Shown here one piece after another: positions 15,440 to 23,167 of a stretch of DNA of 64,000 nucleotides. The position numbers were made by a program, and so were the translations under genes. Origin of the DNA: Intestinimonas timonensis (GTDB lineage Bacteria > Bacillota > Clostridia > Oscillospirales > Oscillospiraceae); assembly GCF_900626145.1 (NCBI RefSeq), contig NZ_LR130816.1, forward strand, positions 838,078 through 902,077, written 5' to 3'. Position 1 is the first letter of the stretch, and the number at the start of each line of letters is the position of its first letter. The notes under the pieces are model-generated. The model was given only the letters and a program-made list of their open reading frames with translations, did no database searches and was not told the origin of the DNA.

Positions 15440-16267
15440 ATGGAACTGGATACGCTTTGGAGCCAGGCCGGAGCCGCCGGGTGGGGGACCTGCGCCTACG
15501 CCGACCTGCTGCCCCACATGGATGAGCATGCTCAGGCCAAGGCGGAGGGGCTCTGTCCCGCCCCCGCCGGGGTGTATGTGGCCGCCTTTCCCTACTACGC
15601 CGGGGAGGTCCCCGGCAACCTGTCCCGCTACGCCCGGGGAGAGGACTACCACACCGCCCTGGCCCGGCGGCTCGCTCCTGTCTGCGCCGCCCTGGAGGAG
15701 GCCCATCCTTTCCACAAATTTATCCCACTTGTGGACAACTCCCCCCTGCCGGAGCGGGAGGCCGCCCATCTGGCCGGGCTGGGCCTGCGGGGAAAGAACG
15801 GCCTCGTCATCCTGCCCCCCTGGGGGAGCTGGCTCTTTCTGGCCACGGTCCTCACCGACCTGCCCCTGCCCTCCGCCCCCGCGCCCTCCCCCGACTGCAT
15901 GGGCTGCGGCGCCTGCCTGGCCGCCTGTCCCGGGAAAGCCCTGGGCCCCAATGGGTTTGACATTTCCATCTGTCTCTCCGAGCTCACCCAGCGCAAGGGG
16001 GAGCTGACGGCGGAGCAGACTGACCTTCTCCGCCGCCACGACCTCATCTGGGGCTGCGACGCCTGCCAGACCGTCTGCCCCTACAACCGTGATGTCCCCA
16101 CCACGCCCCTGCCGGAGTTCCGGGACAAGCTTCTTTCCACACTGACCACCAAAGATGTGGAAAACTCCACCCGGAAACAGTTCCAGGCCGCCTTCCCGGA
16201 CCGGGCCTTTACCTGGCGTGGCCCCGGCGTGCTGGAGCGGAACCTGAAGCTGAAAGAAGAGAAATAA
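15440..16267 (+). CDS. QueG-like double 4Fe-4S cluster protein (short epoxyqueuosine reductase homologue)
   Basis: 275-residue protein with the QueG plan: an N-terminal cobalamin-binding-like domain (residues ~1-140, including GLGLRGKNGLVILPPWGSW, close to the GWxGKN family block) and a ferredoxin domain with CMGCGACLAACPGKAL and CDACQTVCPYN. Epoxyqueuosine reductase makes queuosine in tRNA. This protein is about 100 residues shorter than canonical QueG because it lacks the C-terminal HEAT-like part, which is a recurrent variant in Clostridia; its exact substrate is therefore less sure. ATG 15440 is chosen with AAAGGGG 8 bases upstream over GTG 15431. Confidence 0.8.
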   Translation: MELDTLWSQAGAAGWGTCAYADLLPHMDEHAQAKAEGLCPAPAGVYVAAFPYYAGEVPGNLSRYARGEDYHTALARRLAPVCAALEEAHPFHKFIPLVDNSPLPEREAAHLAGLGLRGKNGLVILPPWGSWLFLATVLTDLPLPSAPAPSPDCMGCGACLAACPGKALGPNGFDISICLSELTQRKGELTAEQTDLLRRHDLIWGCDACQTVCPYNRDVPTTPLPEFRDKLLSTLTTKDVENSTRKQFQAAFPDRAFTWRGPGVLERNLKLKEEK

Positions 16268-16272
16268 AAGAG

Positions 16273-16310
16273 CGCCGGCTTTGGACGAGAGTCCAAAGCC
16301 GGCGATTTTT
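16273..16310. terminator. Bidirectional terminator between convergent genes
   Basis: Perfect 14-bp arms CGCCGGCTTTGGAC / GTCCAAAGCCGGCG with loop gaga, T run on the + side (atttttg) and an A run on the other side (aataaaag), so it can serve the QueG-like gene and the convergent MFS gene. Confidence 0.92.
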
Positions 16311-16311
16311 G

Positions 16312-17448
16312 TTAGTTCAGACGCCCCATGCCGTGCAGAAAGAGGACCAAGCCCACGCCGCAGGCAGCCGCTCCCAGCAGGAGGGCCCAGCCGGTGCCCA
16401 GGTCGGCGGCAGCCCCAAAGGCGGGGTTTAAAGCTGCCTCCGTCAGCTCCATGACCATGGCGTTGCAGGAGAGCTGGGCGGCGGCGCATCCCGGAGGGGC
16501 GGCGGCGTTCTGGAGGTCCAGGGAGACCGGCTCAAAGAGGGCTCCCGCCGCCCGAAGCCCCATGATCCCCAGCACCGACGCCCCAGGCAGGGGAAGGAGG
16601 GCCATCATGAGGCACAGGGCGGCGCTGCCCCCCAGCAGCAAAAGGACACCGCCCCGCCTTCCCAGCCTGCCGGTGAGCCGGTGGGACCGGACCCCCGCCA
16701 GAGCGGCCAGGGTGACCAGGAGATAGAGGAGGCCGAACCACCGGAGGGGGATGCCGGAGCGCTGGTACTGGAGCTGGGAGAGGAAAACGGTGACGAACTG
16801 CACCGTCTCGGTGAAGAGGGCGGCCCCCACCAGCAGGGGGGCGTGGGCAAGGCTCCACCCCAGGGCGGCGCGGAGGGGCGGGCGCTCCTCCGCCGGGGGC
16901 GCCGCCCCCTGGGGCTCGGTGAGGAAGAGGGTGAGGAGGGCGGCCAGGCCGTAGGTCACCACCGTCCACCCGGCGGCGGAGCGGTAGTTCTCCCCAAAAA
17001 AGAGGGTAGAGCACACCCCCGCCGTCACCAGTCCGGCGGTCTGGACGGCTCCCCACATGCCGAAGCGCCGCTGTCCCTCCTCTGGGGCGCCGCAGGCGTA
17101 GAGGTAGGCGGAGTCACAGCCGGAGAGCCCGGCCAGGGCCACGGCCAGGATGACCCGCTCCAGCAGGAAGTCCCCAAAGCCGTCCGCCCGCCAAAAGACC
17201 ACCTTGGAGAGGGCGTAGAGGGCGGTGGAGAGGACGATGACCCGCCGGTGGCCCAGCCGGTCGGCCACACGGCCCCAAGGGATCTCCAGCAGGAGCATGA
17301 GGGCCACCGACACCGACTCGATGAACCCCATCTGAGCCAGAGTGAGACCGGCGGACTGGCGGTAGAGGGTGGCCACAGGGGCGTAAAAGCACAGCCCCTC
17401 CAAAAAATAGGCAGCAAAAAAGAGCGCGGTATTGCGCCTGGTATCCAT
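16312..17448 (-). CDS. MFS transporter
   Basis: 378-residue polytopic protein with about 12 hydrophobic segments. The loop-2 signature of the major facilitator superfamily is visible as GRVADRLGHRRV; the first segment reads LFFAAYFLEGLCFYAPVATLY. The start is ATG 17448, 8 bases after AGGAGG; the upstream extension is unsupported. It is the last gene of a minus-strand run behind the GH13 enzyme, so export or import of an oligosaccharide is possible, but the sequence does not name the substrate. Confidence 0.85.
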   Translation of the reverse strand: MDTRRNTALFFAAYFLEGLCFYAPVATLYRQSAGLTLAQMGFIESVSVALMLLLEIPWGRVADRLGHRRVIVLSTALYALSKVVFWRADGFGDFLLERVILAVALAGLSGCDSAYLYACGAPEEGQRRFGMWGAVQTAGLVTAGVCSTLFFGENYRSAAGWTVVTYGLAALLTLFLTEPQGAAPPAEERPPLRAALGWSLAHAPLLVGAALFTETVQFVTVFLSQLQYQRSGIPLRWFGLLYLLVTLAALAGVRSHRLTGRLGRRGGVLLLLGGSAALCLMMALLPLPGASVLGIMGLRAAGALFEPVSLDLQNAAAPPGCAAAQLSCNAMVMELTEAALNPAFGAAADLGTGWALLLGAAACGVGLVLFLHGMGRLN

Positions 17449-17587
17449 CTGTATTTCCTCCTGTTTTCGTTCTGGCGCGGCCAAATGGGCAGCGCCGGAA
17501 GGCCCGCCGCAGGCGGACCCAACGAAACAGAGGGGCATCAGATGGGACCAAACATCAACACACGCGCTCCTTTCAAAGATACAGAAA

Positions 17588-19438
17588 TTACAGCCGCCGC
17601 AGCAGCAGGCCGCTCATGGGGGAGAGTCGGATGGCGGCCTGGCCGGTCTCGGCGTTGGCGGGCCACACCATGGACCCGTCCACCTGGGCCCAGCTGCCCG
17701 CCACGGTGAGAACGGTGGGCCGGTCGCCGGCGTTGGCGGCGCAGAGGACGCTGTCCCCCTCCCAGGTCCGGGTGAAGGCCAGCACCGCTCCCTCCGCCCT
17801 CACATAGGCGATGTCCCCCTTCCGCAGGGGGGTGAGCTCCTTCCGGGCCCTGCCCAGGGCGGTATACCAGGCGGTGAGGTCCTGGTCCTCGCTCCCCCAG
17901 GGGAAGGTGCGGCGGTTGAAGGGGTCCTCGAAGCCCTCCATGCCCGCCTCGTCGCCGTAGTAGGTGGTGGGGCTGCCCGGGAAGGCGTACTGCACCAGGG
18001 AGGCCAGCCGCAGCCGCTGCACCCCCAGGGCCCGCTGCTCCGGGGTGAGCCGGTAGGTGGACCGCCACTCCTTGCTCTCCCCGCCGCAGTCGCCCCCCAC
18101 CCCCAGCAGGGTGAGGATGCGGGGGGTGTCGTGGGTGCCCAGGGAGTTCATGGCGGAGTAGAAGGCGGCGGGGGGGTAGTTCTCCCGCAAAGTCTCCATG
18201 GTCTCCCGAAAAGCCCCGGCGTTGTGGGAGAGGAGCCAGGTGAGGAGGGCGCTGCGGAATGGGTAGTTCATGAGGCCGTCCAGATAGCCCCCCAGCAGGT
18301 GCTTGCGGCGGACGCCGTAGGCCACCTTGTTGGAGCCGTCCTCCCACACCTCGCCGATGATGACGGCCTCCGGCTTCACCGCCCGGGCGGCGGCGTGGAG
18401 CTTCCCCACGAACTCGTCGGGGAGCTCGTCGGCCACGTCCAGCCGCCAGCCGTCGGCCCCCGCCTCCAGCCACCGGCGGACGATGCTGTTTTCATTCTCG
18501 ATGATATAGTCCACATAGCTGGGCTCGCTCTCGTTCACCGCCGGCAGGGAGTAGATGCCCCACCAGGACTCATACCGGTCCGGCCAGTGGGAGAAGTGGT
18601 ACCAGTTATAGTAGGGGGACTCCTTGGACTGGTGGGCCCCCAGATCGGGGTAGGAGCCGTCCCCGTTGAAATACTTGCTCACGAAGCCCTGGTGGTTGAA
18701 GACCCCGTCCAGCATCACCCGCATGCCCCTGGCCCGGGCGGCGGCGCACAGCAGGGAGAAGTCCTCGTTGGTGCCCAGCATGGGGTCAATTTTTTCATAG
18801 TCGCCGGTGCCGTAGCGGTGGTTCTCCGGGGCCTCGAAGATGGGGCAGAAGTAAAGGGTCTCCACCCCCAGGCTCTGGAGGTAGTCCAGCTTCTCCACCA
18901 CTCCCGCCAGGGAGCCGCCGAAGAAGTCCCGGTTGCGGACCTCCCCCCGCTCATCGGGCCGCCACACCGGCTCCTCAAACCAGCCGGTGTGGACGCTGCG
19001 GCCCCCCACCATGCCGGTGGGGTCGGGGACGCTGGTGCGGCGGAATCGGTCGGGGAAGATCTGGTAGGTTACACCCTCCCCGAACCAGGCAGGCACCTCC
19101 GCGGTACCGTCGTAGACGGTGAGCTGCCGCTCCGGCAGCTCCAAACACTTGCCGTCCAGCCGCTCCAGCCGGAAGGAGTACCACACCAGGCCCAGATAGC
19201 CGGCGGTGTCCAGTTCACAGGAAAAGAGGTCCCGGTCCCCGTCCAGCCCCGTCCAGGGCATGGGGAGGGTCACCGTCTCGTCGTTCCGAAACTCAAACCG
19301 TGCCTTCACAAAGGCCCGGGACCAGCCGTCCCCTCTCCAGGGGCGGAGGGTGAGGCGCACCGGAACGCCCGATGCCACCGCCCCGTAGGGGGTCTTGCAC
19401 CGGGGGTCCCGGGAGTCAAAAATAGGCGTGTCAGTCAA
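17588..19438 (-). CDS. GH13 alpha-amylase-family enzyme (neopullulanase/cyclomaltodextrinase type)
   Basis: 616-residue cytoplasmic glycoside hydrolase with no signal peptide. An N-terminal beta domain (~1-110) precedes the (beta/alpha)8 barrel. GH13 conserved regions are all present: DGVFNH (244-249), WRLDVADE with nucleophile D334, IIGEVW with acid/base E363, and GTHD with D437. The C-terminal ~90 residues form the usual beta domain. YQIFPDRF near 125 is typical of the maltodextrin-degrading GH13_20 group. It probably breaks internal alpha-glucan or imported maltodextrins. The ATP-grasp gene lies 41 bp upstream. Confidence 0.92.
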   Translation of the reverse strand: MTDTPIFDSRDPRCKTPYGAVASGVPVRLTLRPWRGDGWSRAFVKARFEFRNDETVTLPMPWTGLDGDRDLFSCELDTAGYLGLVWYSFRLERLDGKCLELPERQLTVYDGTAEVPAWFGEGVTYQIFPDRFRRTSVPDPTGMVGGRSVHTGWFEEPVWRPDERGEVRNRDFFGGSLAGVVEKLDYLQSLGVETLYFCPIFEAPENHRYGTGDYEKIDPMLGTNEDFSLLCAAARARGMRVMLDGVFNHQGFVSKYFNGDGSYPDLGAHQSKESPYYNWYHFSHWPDRYESWWGIYSLPAVNESEPSYVDYIIENENSIVRRWLEAGADGWRLDVADELPDEFVGKLHAAARAVKPEAVIIGEVWEDGSNKVAYGVRRKHLLGGYLDGLMNYPFRSALLTWLLSHNAGAFRETMETLRENYPPAAFYSAMNSLGTHDTPRILTLLGVGGDCGGESKEWRSTYRLTPEQRALGVQRLRLASLVQYAFPGSPTTYYGDEAGMEGFEDPFNRRTFPWGSEDQDLTAWYTALGRARKELTPLRKGDIAYVRAEGAVLAFTRTWEGDSVLCAANAGDRPTVLTVAGSWAQVDGSMVWPANAETGQAAIRLSPMSGLLLRRL

Positions 19439-19479
19439 ACTACATCACTCACGATCGCGCAGAATGGGCAGCGGGCACC

Positions 19480-20691
19480 TCAGTCCGGCCGGTGGTAGTA
19501 CTTTCTGAACTTCACGAAGTGGCCCAGCTGGTTTTTCTCCAGTCTCAGTTTACGCTTGAAAGCGGCGTCGGGTCCGTAGAGGAGGGGGTTGGTCACCGCT
19601 CCCGCCCGGATGAGGGCCTTCATCTCCTGGTGGTAGCGCTTGGGGGTATAGTCGAAGGCCACCTTGTGGGGGACCACCATCCATAGGGAGCGGTTCCGTG
19701 TGACGGTGAGCTCCAGGTCCTTATGCTCCACCCGGTCCTCCACCAGGAGCTTGGCCAGATTGTAGCCCGCCCCGGTCACATAGTAGTTGCTGCGGCCCTG
19801 GCGGGTGTTGATCTCAAAGGCCTTGAAGTTCCCGTCCCGCTGGTCGTACTTGATGTCGAAGTTGGAAAAGCCGGTAAAGCCCACGTCCTCCAGGAAGGCC
19901 TTGAATTTTTCCGCCATACCGTCGGCGGGCTCGGTGATGATGACGGCGTGGTTGCCGATGCCGTGGGGGGTGTGCTCCTCCAGGAGCACATGGCCCAGGC
20001 ACATCAGCTTCACCTGAGCATGCTCATCGGAGTAGCAGGTGAGGACCCGCATGAAGCTGTCGTCCCCGGGGATGAACTCCTGGATGATCATGGCGTCGGG
20101 GTAGCCGGCGGCGTAGACCTTGTCCAGGGTGGCCTCCAGGCTCTCCCGGTCGGGGAGGGTAAAGACCTTTTCGCTCCCTGGGAAGTCGTGCTCCCAGTAG
20201 TGGACGCCGTTGGCCGGCTTGCAGATATAGGGCGGCTCGAAGGGCAGCTGGAAGTCGTGGCCCATCTCCTTGTGGTAGACGAAGGTGGCCGGGTGGTCAA
20301 TGCCGTACTGGTCGCACAGCTCATAAAACCGCTCCTTGTCGGTGAGCTCGTCCATGAGCGCCAGGTCGATATAGGGGGCGATGACGTTGGCCGGGAACCG
20401 GTCCTTGTACTGGGCCGCCAGCTTCACGTAGCTGTCGCCGCAGCCGATGACCAGCACCGTCTTGTCCGGGTTGGCCCGGGCGAACTTGCACACGTTGTCG
20501 TAGAAGGTGGGCCCGTCCTCGTTCTTGGCGCACACCCGGTAGTCCAGGATGGCGCTCTCATAGCACACGCCGGTGGCGAACTTGCCGTAAGCGGTGGAGC
20601 GGATGCCGTAGGCCTCGTGGAAGGCCCGGGCCATGCTGTACACGTTGATGTCCCCGCCGAAGAGGAGGGGGAGGAAGGTTGTCTCCATCAT
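19480..20691 (-). CDS. ATP-grasp carboxylate-amine ligase (D-aspartate ligase-like)
   Basis: 403-residue ATP-grasp enzyme. The N-terminal block LLFGGDINVYSMARAFHEAYG resembles the opening of the enterococcal D-aspartate ligase family, which adds an amino acid to the peptidoglycan stem peptide. The ATP-grasp core includes PYICKPANGVHY, MIIQEFIPGDDS and the metal-binding FKAFEINTRQGRSNYY. The acceptor and donor here are unknown; a peptidoglycan or peptide ligation role is inference from family. Its ATG overlaps the stop of the 65-residue gene by ATGA, so the two are translationally coupled and may act together. Confidence 0.82.
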   Translation of the reverse strand: MMETTFLPLLFGGDINVYSMARAFHEAYGIRSTAYGKFATGVCYESAILDYRVCAKNEDGPTFYDNVCKFARANPDKTVLVIGCGDSYVKLAAQYKDRFPANVIAPYIDLALMDELTDKERFYELCDQYGIDHPATFVYHKEMGHDFQLPFEPPYICKPANGVHYWEHDFPGSEKVFTLPDRESLEATLDKVYAAGYPDAMIIQEFIPGDDSFMRVLTCYSDEHAQVKLMCLGHVLLEEHTPHGIGNHAVIITEPADGMAEKFKAFLEDVGFTGFSNFDIKYDQRDGNFKAFEINTRQGRSNYYVTGAGYNLAKLLVEDRVEHKDLELTVTRNRSLWMVVPHKVAFDYTPKRYHQEMKALIRAGAVTNPLLYGPDAAFKRKLRLEKNQLGHFVKFRKYYHRPD

Positions 20692-20885
20692 TGTTCAGCT
20701 CCCTGAAAGATGATCTCATACCAGTGCTTGTCTCCGCCGGGGCCCATGGGGACCACCCGGACGGGATACCGGGCCGCCGCCCAGGCGGCCTCCTCGTCGG
20801 TGAGCCGCAGCTCCCGGCGGCGGATGCCGCCCCCGGCAAAGGCCTCGGACAGCTTCTTGTCCAGTTGCGCTTCTCTCTCTGTCAT
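20688..20885 (-). CDS. Small conserved-looking hypothetical protein coupled to the ATP-grasp ligase
   Basis: 65-residue soluble protein, unrecognised. It has a charged N-terminal helix (MTEREAQLDKKLSEAF), a second helix (TDEEAAWAAARYP) and a beta hairpin ending DKHWYEIIFQ. It begins 22 bp after relA and its stop overlaps the ATG of the ligase gene, strong evidence that it is really translated. It could be an accessory or regulatory subunit of the ligase; nothing in the sequence proves this. Confidence 0.72.
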   Translation of the reverse strand: MTEREAQLDKKLSEAFAGGGIRRRELRLTDEEAAWAAARYPVRVVPMGPGGDKHWYEIIFQGAEQ

Positions 20886-20907
20886 GGCTTGGCTCCTCGG
20901 CGGGCCA

Positions 20908-23130
20908 TCAGCCGGTGGCCCGCTTGACCTGATAGACGCCGGAGATCTGGCCCAGCTTGTTGATGAGGCCGGTGAGCTCGTTCTTGTCCTTGACCTCCAG
21001 GACGATGGACACCAGGGCGTAGCCGTCGGGGAGACCACGGGCGGAGAAGTTGCTCACCTTCACCTTGGCGGCGGTGAGGGCCATGGTCACATCCAGGGCC
21101 AGGCCGTCCCGGTCCTTGGCGGAGATCTCCAGAGAGGTCTGGTAGGTGCTCTGCTCGCTCTCGCCCCAGGAGACCTTCACCCAGCGGCCGGCCTCCTCGG
21201 GCTTGCGCTTGGCGGGGTCGGCGTTGGGGCAGTCCTGCCGGTGGACCGACACGCCGAAGCCACGGGTGATGAAGCCCACCACCGGGTCCCCGGGCACCGG
21301 GGTGCAGCACTTGGCAAACTTCACCAGGCAGTTGTCCAGGCCCTCCACGATGATGCCCGACTCGCTGCGCTTGGCGCCGGGGATGAGCTTGGCGGGGGCG
21401 GAGAGCTGGGGCGAGGTGGTCTGGGCGGCCAGCTGCTCGGCGGCCGCCTTCTCGTTCTTGTCCCGGGTGAGCCGCAGCAGCTCGTCCCGGATGCGGTTGA
21501 CCGCCTTCTGGGCGGTCATGCCGCCGTAGCCGATGGCGGCGTAGAGGTCGTCCAGGCTGCCGGATCCCACCTTCTTGAGGAGGTGGGGGAAAACCTCCTC
21601 GCCGGTAATGGCGGCCAGCTGGATGCCGGCCCGCTTGAGCTCTGACTCGAACATGGACCGGCCGGTGACGATGTTCTCCTCCCGGCGCTCCTTCTTGAAC
21701 CACTGCTTGATCTTGTTGCGGGCCTCGTTGGACTTGCAGATCTTCATCCAGTCCCGGCTGGGGCCGTGGGCCGACTTGGAGGTGATGACCTCCACGATGT
21801 CGCCGGACTGGAGCTGGTAGTCAAAGGTGACGATGCGCCCGTTGACCTTGCACCCCGTCATGGCGTTGCCCACGGCGGAGTGGATGTTGTAGGCGAAGTC
21901 GATGGGGGTGGCCCCGGCGGGCAGGTTGACCACGTCGCCCCGGGGAGTAAAGACAAAGACCTCGTCGGCGAAGAGGTCCACCTTCAGGGTGCGGACGTAC
22001 TCCTCGGCCTCGGTGTCCTGCTGGCTCTCCAGCAGCTTGCGGACCCACTCGAAGGCCTCCTCGGTGCCCAGCTTGTCGTTGGCCAGGCCCTGCTTGTACT
22101 TCCAGTGGGCGGCGATGCCGTACTCCGCCGTGTGGTGCATGTCCCAGGTGCGGATCTGCACCTCGAAGGGGATGCCCTCCCGGCCGATGACCGTGGTGTG
22201 GAGGGACTGATAGCCGTTGGGCTTGGGGGTGCCGATATAGTCCTTGAACCGGCCCAGCACCGGCTTGAAGAGGTCGTGGATACAGCCCAGGACGTTGTAG
22301 CACTCGTTGGTGTCGTCCACGATGACCCGGAAGGCATAGAGGTCGAAGATCTCGTCCAGGGTCTTGTTCTGGGCGAACATCTTTCGGTAGATGGAGTAGA
22401 TGTGCTTCACCCGGCCGTACACCGTGGCCTGGATGCCCTCCTCCGCCAGCCGCTCCTGGATCTTTTGCTGGATGCTGGCCATGAACTCCTCGTGGGCGGA
22501 GGAGCGGCGGATGAGCTCGTCCCCGATCTCCTGGTAGCCCACCGGGTCCAGGTACCGCAGGGAGATGTCCTCCAGCTCCCACTTGATCTTCTGCATGCCC
22601 AGCCGGTGCGCGATGGGGGCGTAGATCTCCATGGTCTCCAGGGCCTTCTCCCGCTGCTTGCGGGGGGTCTGGTACTCCATGGTACGCATGTTGTGGAGCC
22701 GGTCGCAGATCTTGATGAGGATGACCCGGATGTCCTTGGCCATGGCCATGAGCATTTTTCGCAGGTTCTCCATCTGCTCCTCTTCCTTGGAGGTGTACTG
22801 CACCCGGGTCAGCTTGGTGACGCCCTCCACCAGGTCGGCCACCGTGGGTCCGAAGAGCTTGGCGATCTCCTCATGGGTGGCGCCGGTGTCCTCGATGCAG
22901 TCGTGGAGGAGGGCGGCGATGATGGAGTCGGTGTCCAGCTCCAGCTCGGCCACGATCTCCGCCACCGCCAGGGGGTGGGTGATATAGGGGGAGCCATCCT
23001 TGCGCAGCTGTCCCGAGTGGGCCTGGTCGGCGTACTGGAAGGCGGCGTAGAGCCGCTTGGTGTCCAGGTTGTGGTTATACTGCTTGATCTTTTCTTCCAG
23101 GGCGTGATAGCTCTCTAAGACGGGGTCCAT
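20908..23130 (-). CDS. relA: Bifunctional (p)ppGpp synthetase/hydrolase (Rel/SpoT)
   Basis: 740-residue long RSH protein. The HD hydrolase domain has HDCIED (76-81) intact; the synthetase domain shows YGRVKHIYSIYRKM, the RFKD motif typical of bifunctional Gram-positive Rel enzymes, and NGYQSLHTTV followed by FEVQIRT. A TGS domain (NLPAGATPIDFAYNIHSAVG) follows near 390-450 and a C-terminal ACT domain near 660-740. Both activities should be present. It lies 37 bp behind recJ, and is followed tightly by the 65-residue gene, so stringent-response and downstream genes share a transcript. Confidence 0.96.
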   Translation of the reverse strand: MDPVLESYHALEEKIKQYNHNLDTKRLYAAFQYADQAHSGQLRKDGSPYITHPLAVAEIVAELELDTDSIIAALLHDCIEDTGATHEEIAKLFGPTVADLVEGVTKLTRVQYTSKEEEQMENLRKMLMAMAKDIRVILIKICDRLHNMRTMEYQTPRKQREKALETMEIYAPIAHRLGMQKIKWELEDISLRYLDPVGYQEIGDELIRRSSAHEEFMASIQQKIQERLAEEGIQATVYGRVKHIYSIYRKMFAQNKTLDEIFDLYAFRVIVDDTNECYNVLGCIHDLFKPVLGRFKDYIGTPKPNGYQSLHTTVIGREGIPFEVQIRTWDMHHTAEYGIAAHWKYKQGLANDKLGTEEAFEWVRKLLESQQDTEAEEYVRTLKVDLFADEVFVFTPRGDVVNLPAGATPIDFAYNIHSAVGNAMTGCKVNGRIVTFDYQLQSGDIVEVITSKSAHGPSRDWMKICKSNEARNKIKQWFKKERREENIVTGRSMFESELKRAGIQLAAITGEEVFPHLLKKVGSGSLDDLYAAIGYGGMTAQKAVNRIRDELLRLTRDKNEKAAAEQLAAQTTSPQLSAPAKLIPGAKRSESGIIVEGLDNCLVKFAKCCTPVPGDPVVGFITRGFGVSVHRQDCPNADPAKRKPEEAGRWVKVSWGESEQSTYQTSLEISAKDRDGLALDVTMALTAAKVKVSNFSARGLPDGYALVSIVLEVKDKNELTGLINKLGQISGVYQVKRATG

Positions 23131-23167
23131 ACGATCACCTCTTTTAAAATGCGCCCCGTCCCGGCCT

